DNA from: Bacillus multifaciens
GTDB lineage: Bacteria > Bacillota > Bacilli > Bacillales > Bacillaceae_G
Assembly (NCBI RefSeq): GCF_030756675.1
Contig: NZ_JAVBXD010000020.1
Location: 1 to 64,000, forward strand
Direction: 5' to 3'
DNA: 64,000 nt
The first letter of the stretch is position 1. Each line of letters opens with the position of its first letter. Positions 27,201 through 34,031 of the stretch are shown piece after piece. The translations under genes were made by a program, and so were the position numbers. The notes beneath the pieces are model-generated. The model worked only from the letters and a program-made list of their open reading frames with translations. It did not search any database and was not told the origin of the DNA.

Positions 27201-27798
27201 GTTCACTGTTAAAACAAAAGATCTAAATGGTAACCTTTCAAGCGGTGTAAATGTAAAGGTAATAACACAGACAACAGCAGCAAATTATGTAACAGACGGA
27301 CTTCTTTTATACCAAGAAAATCCTGTGAACAATTCAACTATTTTAAATCCGGACAGTTATTTTATAACAAATAAGCCATTTACAATTTCTCTCACAGTTC
27401 AATGTCCTATATCATCTTCTTTATTAAGAAGATTTGGCGGTTCAGATAATAAGTTTAAAATTGAACGAAATACGAATAACCAATTTGCAGCACAGTTTTG
27501 GGCTAAAAATATAAATACGGGCAGTAATGATTATCCTTCAGTTAGTTCAAGTGTTTATACTGATGAAACAGCCTATTATCAGGTGGTTGTCTTGCGAAAT
27601 AGCGCAAATCTTATTATGTATGTTAATAATGTAGAAGCAGCTAGGTATATGATGGGAAGTGATAAGGTGATTAACGAATCCACACTGCCAATGCTTTTAG
27701 GTACAAGTGCAAAAACAATAGTATTTAAGAATATTGCTTATTATATCCGAGCGTTAACAACTGCTGAATTAACGCAAAATTATAATGCTTTAAAATAG
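24229..27798 (+). CDS. phage-tailspike-like beta-helix protein with chitobiase-type, FN3 and LamG-like domains
   Basis: 1189 residues from ATG 24229 (AAAGGTG upstream). The start resembles phage pre-neck appendage and tailspike depolymerases: WNIKNNGTNSFATTKGIND, then WAKSEGYNHIILPGGTYKL. A long right-handed beta-helix region (about 70-750) has many N-rich turns. It is followed by a chitobiase C-terminal-like domain (about 757-845, YYTLDGTTPTTSSALYTGG), two fibronectin-III domains (about 842-924 and 930-1014) and a LamG-like carbohydrate-binding domain (about 1024-1189). No signal peptide is visible, so its export route is unclear. As the last gene before a terminator in the eps block, a role in cutting or binding the polymer is inferred. 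Confidence 0.75.
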   Translation: METYVIELDRWNIKNNGTNSFATTKGINDALVWAKSEGYNHIILPGGTYKLKIDSTTFSCIVMQSNMHFEMADGCILQLEANSSPWYRIFEVKGIKNTKISGGKIAGDKNIHIYELGVKFVRGGVNADGSLNNQSNFIRSEIIDRYKDPGLLKSFRLWSISGLAAKVYSFYQYKDTVSASTLAGFRTNVQFAPTESTGRGWFAPIANANKMVFVIDITSTPLSDTQIAQLTATVTSENYTHEWGQGIEITGSNNIEINNVEVCECTGDAISTGWLQYRVNPDEYTQEEMGSHIYINDCDLHHCRRQGITLGGSNDIYIYNNKIHHIGKASDNVSSDFRNGTAPMFGIDIESLVSESNIPYKSPYYGKDGLELNFRIYIYKNYIYNNERGHFVNADGNNITIEDNTFESRNVGGISSYPTNMYVKYLNNIFIRCELWVEGDNFVNGVIGNNANVKLADIRGATIQNVRLKDGIFYGNGSYGYLGTPAVDVENSTFSFKTAHGMGNSAQICFEEWVGKVPAGISVDKVYYVVNRTDYSFRVSEKINGEPVAIYDSGEWGFNVSRYNYGRCYISDVVVERDWNNDSSPGFSPILTGGVMKNVVVKNYNVDIKPFDNYVGRPNIIDGLTIVGAGGNISSCNISDSKFITGTYRDITLGSTQNPYVGVYAESCLFENMGVNLINAVLSNSKFINNCTVYKSDNVLQAMLTNSYLENSKIFLHWLSLQKGVLIAKCLFNNVTTDVSPNTIMIDNLDITNSLADLKAPVVTATPGGGVFSASQKVTLTTNEPANMYYTLDGTTPTTSSALYTGGLTISQSTTLKVLAVDNAGNQSKVKAFRYIIKTAAPADVTNLIVSAVRNSSIDLSWTKSTSKDVVIYDVYKGATLLGSVTGTTYTATGLAPATLYTFTVKAVDKFGVASSGVSVTATTTNDNTPPSDITNLVASSISVNTVGLTWTKSVSSNVQSYEVYQGATLINSVTTPYYIVPGLKAATEYSFTVKTKDLNGNLSSGVNVKVITQTTAANYVTDGLLLYQENPVNNSTILNPDSYFITNKPFTISLTVQCPISSSLLRRFGGSDNKFKIERNTNNQFAAQFWAKNINTGSNDYPSVSSSVYTDETAYYQVVVLRNSANLIMYVNNVEAARYMMGSDKVINESTLPMLLGTSAKTIVFKNIAYYIRALTTAELTQNYNALK

Positions 27799-27830
27799 GA
27801 ACCAATCGTTAAATGGAATAAGGGAATAGA

Positions 27831-27882
27831 AAAAGCATCTCAATTTGTTATGTTAGAACAACGAACTGGTGTGCTTTTTTTT
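27831..27882 (+). terminator. intrinsic terminator ending the main eps block
   Basis: AAAAGCA (27831-27837) pairs with TGCTTTT (27872-27878), with an inner TTGTT/AACAA stem, then a run of T. It separates the beta-helix gene from galE. Confidence 0.7.
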
Positions 27883-27927
27883 ATGTTTTGTGTAAAAAGA
27901 CATATGATAACAAGGAGGAAAAAACAC

Positions 27928-28956
27928 ATGAAAATTTTAGTGACAGGCGGAGCAGGGTATATTGGAACTCATACGTGTGTAGAATTATTAAATGCCGGAT
28001 ATGAGATAATTGTCGTTGATAATTTTTCAAATAGTAAACCAGAAGCTTTAAAACGTGTTCGTGAAATCACAGGGAAAGATTTTACATTTTATCAGGCAGA
28101 TATATTAGATAAAGAGATGTTAGATAGCATTTTTAATGAAAATCAGATTGATGCTGTTATTCATTTTGCAGGACTAAAGGCGGTGGGCGAGTCGGTTGCG
28201 TTACCACTTTGGTATTATCATAATAACATTACAGGTACACTTGTATTATGCGAAGTCATGAAAAAGCATGGTGTAAAGAAAATGGTCTTTAGTTCTTCAG
28301 CGACAGTATATGGAATGGCGGAACAAGTACCGATTTCCGAGAGTTTTGCACTTGGGGCAACGAATCCTTATGGACGCACAAAACAAATAATTGAAGAAAT
28401 ATTACGTGATTTGTATATGTCTGACCATGAGTGGAGCATTTCTCTTTTACGTTATTTTAATCCAATTGGAGCACATAAAAGCGGGCGAATTGGAGAGGAT
28501 CCAAAAGGCATTCCAAATAATCTTATTCCGTACATTACGCAAGTAGCTGTTGGAAAGCTAAGTGAATTAAGCGTTTTTGGGAATGACTATCCAACACAAG
28601 ATGGTACAGCTATGAGAGATTATATACATGTTACAGATCTTGCGATGGGACATTTAAAAGCACTTGAAAAGATATCGAGATCTCAAGGGGTAGAAGCGTA
28701 TAATTTAGGGACAGGATGTGGTTATAGCGTATTGGAAATGGCAGCCGCTTTTGAAAAAGCATCCGGTAGGAAAATTCCTTATAAAATTGTAAATCGTCGT
28801 CCGGGTGATGTAGCTATTTGTTATGCGAATGCAACAAAAGCTAAATTAGAGTTAGGATGGGTTGCTAAAAGAGGAATGAAAGAGATGTGTGAAGATTCAT
28901 GGAGATGGCAGTTCAATAATCCAAATGGTTATGAGGAAAAAAATTATATATTATAA
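27928..28956 (+). CDS. galE: UDP-glucose 4-epimerase
   Basis: Interconverts UDP-glucose and UDP-galactose (or the HexNAc forms), supplying precursors to the EPS enzymes. A 342-residue SDR protein with the NAD-binding [10 protein letters not shown] at 6-15, SSSATVYG near 120, the catalytic YxxxK in NPYGRTKQ near 148-152, and RRPGDVA near 290. The start is ATG 27928 behind AAGGAGG; a longer frame runs through the preceding terminator and is not credible. It begins the second EPS block. Confidence 0.93.
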   Translation: MKILVTGGAGYIGTHTCVELLNAGYEIIVVDNFSNSKPEALKRVREITGKDFTFYQADILDKEMLDSIFNENQIDAVIHFAGLKAVGESVALPLWYYHNNITGTLVLCEVMKKHGVKKMVFSSSATVYGMAEQVPISESFALGATNPYGRTKQIIEEILRDLYMSDHEWSISLLRYFNPIGAHKSGRIGEDPKGIPNNLIPYITQVAVGKLSELSVFGNDYPTQDGTAMRDYIHVTDLAMGHLKALEKISRSQGVEAYNLGTGCGYSVLEMAAAFEKASGRKIPYKIVNRRPGDVAICYANATKAKLELGWVAKRGMKEMCEDSWRWQFNNPNGYEEKNYIL

Positions 28957-29069
28957 GAGATGTAAGTGAGTAAAAAATTGTTGGTAATAGAGTAGAAAAT
29001 AATACAAATTTTACTTAAAATAGCTAGAATTTGTATATGGAAACAGATTTCCTAAAAGAGGGTTTAAAC

Positions 29070-29225
29070 ATGAACATTTCTGAAAGAATAACTCAGCAGC
29101 AATTTAAAGAGATACTCCTATATATACACAGGAGAGGTCATGAATCAAAAAATGTGGAAGTAAACCATTTAATAGAGGAAATTAAACAATACCTCATTTC
29201 GATTATGTATACATCTAAAAAATAA
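29070..29225 (+). CDS. small protein of unknown function
   Basis: A 51-residue charged protein (opening MNISERITQQQFKEILLYIH), predicted largely helical with no membrane segment. ATG 29070 has AAAGAGGG at good spacing, which supports real translation. It lies 113 bp after galE and before a bcr1-type repeat. The size is similar to small anti-repressors and Spo0E-like proteins, but I see neither the SinI signature nor the Spo0E SxxLD motif, so no function is assigned. Confidence 0.5.
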   Translation: MNISERITQQQFKEILLYIHRRGHESKNVEVNHLIEEIKQYLISIMYTSKK

Positions 29226-29268
29226 ATAGAGATAAAAAATTGATTCTAAGATTTATTGTGAAATGATA

Positions 29269-29460
29269 TTTATATAAATACGAATTGAAAATCGACATAA
29301 AACCGTTCTTTATAATGAACTAGCACCTGTTCATGTGTAGATATGATCAGTACTTTTTCTGACACGTTCAAAGTGAAACAAAAGAGAGAAAACAAGTATA
29401 GGTTCTTTTTTTCTGCATAACGGCAACTTATATGTTGAAAAATCAAAAAGATTTATATAT
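29269..29460 (+). repeat. bcr1-type repeat flanked by TTTAT
   Basis: Nearly full length. It starts TTTATATAAATACGAATTG and ends AAAATCAAAAAGATTTATAT, so TTTAT occurs at both ends as described for bcr1. It fills most of the 307-bp gap before the sugar transferase gene. The segment GTTCTTTATAATGAAC (29305-29320) happens to resemble a SinR operator. Confidence 0.75.
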
Positions 29461-29532
29461 AACGAAAGCCTTTCATACTATCGTTCTGTGAAAAGGTACT
29501 CACAAAAATCTTGGATAGGAGTATGATTATTA

Positions 29533-30123
29533 ATGAAAAGAACTTTTGATTTATTGATTTCTTTGTTTTTGTTATTGTGTTTATCTTTTGTCATCTTTGT
29601 AGTAGCCATTTTGGTTAGATTGAAGTTAGGATCACCTATCATATTTAAACAACAACGTCCAGGACTATATGGCAAACCATTTTATCTTTACAAATTTCGC
29701 ACAATGACTGATGAAAAAGATAATAAGGGTAATCCTTTGTCTGATCAAGTAAGATTAACTACATTTGGTAAGTTTCTTAGGAAATATAGTTTAGATGAAT
29801 TGCCACAACTAATAAATGTTGTGAAAGGTGATATAAGTTTAGTAGGACCGAGACCATTGTTAATGGAATACTTACCTTTATATACTAGTGAACAAGCTAA
29901 AAGACATCATGTAAAACCTGGAATTACTGGCTGGGCACAAGTGAATGGGAGGAACGCAATTACCTGGGAAGAAAAATTTGAATTAGATGTATGGTATGTA
30001 AATAATCAATCTTTCTTAATTGATATGAAAATATTATTTCTTACACTAATAAAAGTGTTTAAATCAGAAGGAATAAATCAGGATGGTCATGTAACAATGG
30101 AACGTTTTAGGGGGATAAGATAG
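29533..30123 (+). CDS. epsL: EpsL-like initiating phosphoglycosyl transferase
   Basis: Transfers a phospho-sugar, probably the bacillosamine-type sugar made by EpsC/EpsN/EpsM, to undecaprenyl phosphate to begin repeat-unit synthesis. 196 residues, the short monotopic form: one N-terminal re-entrant helix (5-30), the [12 protein letters not shown] block, KFRTM, the catalytic Asp-Glu of SLDELPQ near 97, VGPRPLL, and [14 protein letters not shown] near the end. ATG 29533 is about 11 bp after TAGGAG, rather far. epsM and epsN follow closely. Confidence 0.92.
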   Translation: MKRTFDLLISLFLLLCLSFVIFVVAILVRLKLGSPIIFKQQRPGLYGKPFYLYKFRTMTDEKDNKGNPLSDQVRLTTFGKFLRKYSLDELPQLINVVKGDISLVGPRPLLMEYLPLYTSEQAKRHHVKPGITGWAQVNGRNAITWEEKFELDVWYVNNQSFLIDMKILFLTLIKVFKSEGINQDGHVTMERFRGIR

Positions 30124-30143
30124 ACTGTGAGGGAAGGTAACAA

Positions 30144-30776
30144 ATGAAAATTATAATGATTGGACAAGGTGGTCACAGTAAAGTTATAAAGGATATTATT
30201 TTGTCAAACAAGACATATGAAATTGTTGGATATTTAGATGATCAATATGAAGATATAACTATAGTAGATAATACTTATTTCGGCCCGATTTCAAGTGTAG
30301 ATGAAATGATTAAAGATTTTAAGCAAGCAAAATTTGTTATTGCCATAGGAAATAATAAAGTTAGAAAAAAAATCGCCGAGAAATTGAATCTGCCTGACAA
30401 TTGTTATGTCACGCTAATACATAAAACAGCCGTTATAAGTCCGAATGCTAAGATAGGGAACGGTACAGTTGTTATGCCCCGTGCAGTGATTAATGCTGAT
30501 ACTCAAATTGGCAATCATTCTATTATCAATACAGGTTCTGTTGTTGAACATGACAATGTACTAGGTGATTTTGTCCATATTTCTCCACATGCCACACTTA
30601 CAGGTTCTATCATCATTGAAAAAGGGGCGCATATAGGGGCAGCGGCTACTCTGATTCCAAGTGTTAAAATTGGAGAATGGTCTGTTATTGGAGCGGGAGC
30701 GGTTGTGATAAAGGACATTCCCCCTAAGTGTACAGCCGTTGGAATTCCTGCCAAAGTAATTAATAAATTGAACTAA
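30144..30776 (+). CDS. epsM: EpsM-like sugar N-acetyltransferase (NeuD/PglD family)
   Basis: Acetylates the UDP-4-amino-4,6-dideoxy sugar from EpsN, the third step of UDP-bacillosamine synthesis. It has a Rossmann-like N-terminal domain (IIMIGQGGHSKVIKDII, 3-19) and a left-handed beta-helix C-terminal domain. The catalytic-type histidine is in GSVVEHDNVLGDFVHISP near 132-149, followed by VGIPAKVI. Length 210 is normal. ATG 30144 follows GAGGGAAGG. It sits between epsL and epsN in the order conserved in B. subtilis. Confidence 0.92.
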   Translation: MKIIMIGQGGHSKVIKDIILSNKTYEIVGYLDDQYEDITIVDNTYFGPISSVDEMIKDFKQAKFVIAIGNNKVRKKIAEKLNLPDNCYVTLIHKTAVISPNAKIGNGTVVMPRAVINADTQIGNHSIINTGSVVEHDNVLGDFVHISPHATLTGSIIIEKGAHIGAAATLIPSVKIGEWSVIGAGAVVIKDIPPKCTAVGIPAKVINKLN

Positions 30777-30790
30777 TAGGAGTGATAAAC

Positions 30791-31942
30791 ATGGTAATAA
30801 CACAACAGAAAAAACGAATCTATCTCTCTACTCCGCATATGAGTGGCAATGAGCAAAAATATATACAAGATGCATTTGATACAAACTGGATTGCTCCTCT
30901 TGGTCCAAATGTAGACGCTTTTGAAAAAGAACTCGCATCATTTGTTGGAGCTAGAGATGCTGCAGCAGTTAGTTCTGGTACTGCAGCTATTCACTTAGCT
31001 CTTCGGTTATTAGGGGTTCAAAAAGGGGATAAAGTGTTTTGTTCAAGTCTTACTTTTATAGCAAGTGCTAATCCAATTGTTTACCTAGGGGCTGAACCAG
31101 TATTTATCGATTCAGAGCCAGAAACATGGAACATGTCGCCGCAGGCTTTAGAACGTGCGTTAATTAATGCTCATAAAAAAGATAAATTGCCAAAAGCTAT
31201 TATCACTGTTAACTTATATGGACAGAGCGCAAAAATGGATGAGATCTGCTCTTTATCTAATCAATATAATGTTCCTATTATTGAGGATGCAGCAGAATCT
31301 TTAGGTTCTACATATAAAGGAAAAGCTAGTGGTACATTTGGTAAATTTGGTATTTATTCATTTAATGGAAACAAAATTATTACAACTTCGGGTGGAGGAA
31401 TGCTTATTTCTGATGACGTTGAGGCATTAGAGAAAGCACGTTTTTTTGCAACCCAAGCAAGGGATGTAGCACCTCATTATCAGCATAGCGAGACGGGATA
31501 TAATTATCGAATGAGTAATATATTAGCTGGTATTGGAAGAGCCCAATTAGAAGTGTTAGAAGGTAGAGTGAAGGCTAGAAGATTAATATTTGAACGGTAT
31601 TATCAAGAATTATCTAGTATACCAGGGTTTTATTTTATGCCTGAATTAGAAAATACTCATTCAAATCGTTGGCTCACAACTTTAACAATTGATGAAAAAG
31701 AAACAGGCATATCTATTCAATCGTTATTGAAGGCTCTAGCTGAAGAAAATATTGAATCTCGTCCTGTGTGGAAGCCGCTTCATATGCAACCGGTTTTTGA
31801 TGGAGTAGAATATTATTCTCATAGTGAAAATCACAATGTGTCTGAACAATTATTTAAAACAGGTATATGTCTTCCCTCTAGTTCAAATATGACAGAGACG
31901 GATCAGCAAAAGGTTATTCAATGTATTAAAAATGCTTTTTAA
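30791..31942 (+). CDS. epsN: EpsN-like PLP-dependent aminotransferase (DegT/DnrJ/EryC1/StrS family)
   Basis: Aminates the 4-keto sugar made by EpsC. 383 residues from ATG 30791, 8 bp after TAGGAG (a GTG 9 bp earlier is weaker). It shows TNWIAPLGPNVDAFEKEL, SSGTAAIHLAL, EDAAESLGSTYKG, the PLP lysine K195 in FNGNKIITTSGGG, and YNYRMSNILAGIG, all diagnostic of this sugar aminotransferase family. It is the last gene of the EPS locus and is followed by a strong terminator. Confidence 0.93.
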   Translation: MVITQQKKRIYLSTPHMSGNEQKYIQDAFDTNWIAPLGPNVDAFEKELASFVGARDAAAVSSGTAAIHLALRLLGVQKGDKVFCSSLTFIASANPIVYLGAEPVFIDSEPETWNMSPQALERALINAHKKDKLPKAIITVNLYGQSAKMDEICSLSNQYNVPIIEDAAESLGSTYKGKASGTFGKFGIYSFNGNKIITTSGGGMLISDDVEALEKARFFATQARDVAPHYQHSETGYNYRMSNILAGIGRAQLEVLEGRVKARRLIFERYYQELSSIPGFYFMPELENTHSNRWLTTLTIDEKETGISIQSLLKALAEENIESRPVWKPLHMQPVFDGVEYYSHSENHNVSEQLFKTGICLPSSSNMTETDQQKVIQCIKNAF

Positions 31943-31947
31943 AATTA

Positions 31948-31994
31948 AAGAGCCTTCTGAATGAGACATGTAAATTCAGAAGGTTCTTTTTATT
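31948..31994 (+). terminator. strong intrinsic terminator after epsN
   Basis: AAGAGCCTTCTGAAT pairs with ATTCAGAAGGTTCTT (one G-T pair) around an 11-base loop and is followed by a T run. It closes the EPS locus before the regulator gene. Confidence 0.9.
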
Positions 31995-32316
31995 TGTAAG
32001 GAGCTTAAATACAAGAAAAAGTAGATGAATCCATTTTATTTCGCAATATTTCCATTTTTTTGTAGAATTTTTCTTTTAATTGAATATCAAGGCAATCCCT
32101 ATAGAGAATATAATTATATGTATATATAGTTTTGTAGAAATTATTCTTTGACTTTTTATATGCACGTGTTAAAAGTAAAAACATAATGCCAAACCGACCC
32201 CCTAATTAAATTGTGTAGGTACAAAGAAGTGTATAATGATATGTAACGCATTATTTATTTTGCATGACTGAGACTTTGGAATTTTAACTATTATGATTAT
32301 ACGATATTATGAGGAA

Positions 32317-32500
32317 TATATAAATACAAGTTGATAAATTGACATGAAACTTTCATTAAGGGGGAGAAAGTATCTGACTATGTATAGAATGAGAGCCTGT
32401 TTCTGTCACGTGCGTAGCTAAAACTAAGAAGAGCACGTGAGTGTAGATTGCTCATTTTTCTACATAATCTGCATGTTAAAAAATCAAAACGAATTTCTAT
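32317..32500 (+). repeat. bcr1-type repeat upstream of the SinR-like gene
   Basis: Blocks TATAAATACAAGTTG, ACATGAAAC, TCTGACTATGTATAGAA, TTTCTGTCACGTGCG, AGCTAAAAC and AAAAAATCAAAACGAATTT follow the bcr1 order. It occupies part of the 629-bp gap 31943-32571; the remainder is AT-rich with no gene seen. Confidence 0.7.
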
Positions 32501-32571
32501 CCCTGTATAGAGAAATATATGATATAGAAAATAGAACTAAGGAACATTTATAAAGGGAGGGCCATAAACGG

Positions 32572-32913
32572 GTGATTGGGAGAAATATTTATCAAATTCG
32601 AAAGAAAAAGGGGTTTACTTTATCTGAATTAGCAGAGAGAGCCGGAATTTCAAAATCCTATTTAAGTAATATTGAAAGAAGTATAAATCAGAATCCGTCT
32701 ATCCAAGTGCTAGAAAAGATAGCATCCGTATTAGAATCAGATCTCAATACGTTACTCGAAGCGAAAACAAATACAGGAACAAAACAGCAGATCGAAAAAG
32801 AGTGGATTGATTTTGTTTATGAATTAAAAAAGGCAGGTATACATACAGAAAAGCTTGGGGATTACAAAATATTAATTGATTTTATTAGGTGGCAGAACTC
32901 TAGGACGAGATAA
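32572..32913 (+). CDS. SinR-like XRE-family repressor
   Basis: A 113-residue paralogue of the biofilm master repressor SinR, colinear over its whole length. The N-terminal HTH (6-62) contains SELAERAGISKSYLSNIERS and NPSIQVLEKIASVL. B. subtilis SinR has AGVAKSYLSSIER in the recognition helix, so the DNA target should be close to GTTCTYT. The C-terminal part (75-110, EWIDFVYELKKAGI and FIRWQ) matches the SinR/SinI dimerisation region, so it may be held by a SinI-type antagonist. None is adjacent. GTG 32572 is 10 bp after GGGAGGG. It lies between the eps and lasso operons, both preceded by SinR-type palindromes. Confidence 0.85.
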   Translation: MIGRNIYQIRKKKGFTLSELAERAGISKSYLSNIERSINQNPSIQVLEKIASVLESDLNTLLEAKTNTGTKQQIEKEWIDFVYELKKAGIHTEKLGDYKILIDFIRWQNSRTR

Positions 32914-33132
32914 GTAAGAGAAAGTATGAAATGTGTTAAGTAGTTTATCCTTGTTTAGAAATTGTACATAAAAAGATTGATTCCTCTTCATTTTCTAATG
33001 TGCTCACTTTATAGAGAAATCAAGACTACCACCATGATCACACAAATTTGTTGTTAGCGTACATTTTAATTATCTTTTCACCTCCATCATTCAGATTAAC
33101 TATAATATATTTTATTTCATTTCATCTAGAAT

Positions 33133-33148
33133 TGTAAGCGTTTTTACA
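33133..33148. promoter_or_regulatory. palindrome resembling a CcpA cre site
   Basis: TGTAAGCGTTTTTACA has 5-bp symmetric ends and matches the cre consensus TGWAARCGYTWNCW except for one position when read from the first base. It is about 900 bp before the lasso cyclase, so its target is unclear. Confidence 0.3.
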
Positions 33149-33495
33149 AAACGTAACAGTAATACCCTACATCTTGAAGTTCGACAAAAAATAAAAAGTT
33201 ATGCAAGAGATAAACTTCTGGTACATTTTTATATAGATATCATTAAGATCCTGTTGAAAAAAGCTTCAGTGCATATTTATCACTCAATACTGTAAAATAG
33301 GGAATTTATTTATGGTATTGAATCTATAATAAAAAATGAAGGAACTAAAGATAAAATTCTAAAAATTATATATAGAAAGTAAAGATTCTCAACATTCAAA
33401 TTACAAAGAGGAAGAATATATCTCTATCCATAAATATTTCAAATTATATAAAAAAACATTTACAAACTGAATATCATTATATAAAATGAAAGCAA

Positions 33496-33511
33496 GTTCG
33501 TTATACAGAAC
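33496..33511. promoter_or_regulatory. SinR-like operator 1 upstream of the lasso operon
   Basis: GTTCGTTATACAGAAC: inverted GTTC/GAAC arms in the same 16-bp geometry as the other sites. The arms differ at the fifth base, so this is a weaker match. Confidence 0.4.
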
Positions 33512-33633
33512 GTTAATAAACTTAAATGTTTACTTTAAGGGAATATGTTTATTTGAATAGTGAAATGTATAATCTTAATTCAATGTAGATTCATTAGGTT
33601 TGGAAATGGATAAAATATACTTTTTCCATTAAA

Positions 33634-33649
33634 ATTCTCTATAAAGAAC
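33634..33649. promoter_or_regulatory. SinR-like operator 2 upstream of the lasso operon
   Basis: ATTCTCTATAAAGAAC: it has TTCTCT in the left arm and AAAGAAC in the right arm, 44 bp before the candidate -35 element. It differs from the optimal inverted GTTCTYT pair mainly at the first base. Confidence 0.5.
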
Positions 33650-33692
33650 TTCAAGGGGAAAACTTTTAAAGTTGAAAATACGCGATATTATA

Positions 33693-33721
33693 TTGACATA
33701 ATAAAATAAGGATGCTAATTT
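33693..33721 (+). promoter_or_regulatory. candidate sigma-A promoter of the lasso operon
   Basis: TTGACA (33693-33698), 17-bp spacer, TAATTT (33716-33721). The perfect SinR-like palindrome at 33735-33750 would lie just after the transcription start, a repressing position. This leaves a leader of roughly 300 bases before the cyclase. Confidence 0.5.
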
Positions 33722-33734
33722 ATATTTTGCGTTT

Positions 33735-33750
33735 GTTCTATTTATAGAAC
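33735..33750. promoter_or_regulatory. SinR-like operator 3, perfect palindrome
   Basis: GTTCTATTTATAGAAC has perfect 7-bp arms (GTTCTAT/ATAGAAC) separated by 2 bp, the spacing of inverted SinR half-sites. Confidence 0.55.
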
Positions 33751-33829
33751 AAAATAGTGATATAAGAAATTATATGTATACAATGATTCGTAGATTTTAT
33801 CTGTTATTTTTGTCAAACAATACAGATTC

Positions 33830-33845
33830 GTTCTTTAAAGAGAAT
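33830..33845. promoter_or_regulatory. SinR-like operator 4, closest to the B. subtilis site
   Basis: GTTCTTTAAAGAGAAT differs at only two positions from the inverted SinR site GTTCTCTAAAGAGAAC as I recall it. It lies about 190 bp before the cyclase start. Confidence 0.55.
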
Positions 33846-34031
33846 GGATAGAATGAATAGTATAGAGAGTTTATTACATATTAGCGGTTATTTATCCTGT
33901 ATTAACGATTAGTAACCCTTACTTTCAGATTCTGAGGAATTAAGAGAAAATAGGTGAAGAAAACCTCTTTGATAATCGTGTCACTTTATCTGATTGGATA
34001 TGACTTATTTGCTGCAAAACGGGAGGGAAAA

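Larger units (their letters stand above)
32914..34031. other. long control region before the lasso peptide operon
   Basis: About 1.1 kb without a credible gene. It holds four SinR-like palindromes (33496-33845), a TTGACA promoter candidate (33693-33721) and a TGTAAGCGTTTTTACA palindrome (33133-33148). A frame open from 33954 into the cyclase gene lacks a ribosome site and is not taken as coding. Confidence 0.6.

Noticed and set aside
27850-27927. Longer GalE reading frame
   Set aside because: It runs through the upstream terminator; ATG 27928 has AAGGAGG and matches the normal GalE start.
29305-29320. GTTCTTTATAATGAAC as another SinR operator before epsL
   Set aside because: It lies inside a bcr1-type repeat, where the consensus AAACCGTTCTTTTTTTAGG explains most of it by chance.
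33954-34031. 26-codon N-terminal extension of the lasso cyclase frame, hydrophobic like a signal peptide
   Set aside because: It has no ribosome site, while ATG 34032 has GGGAGGG and gives the family start MSAITGI.
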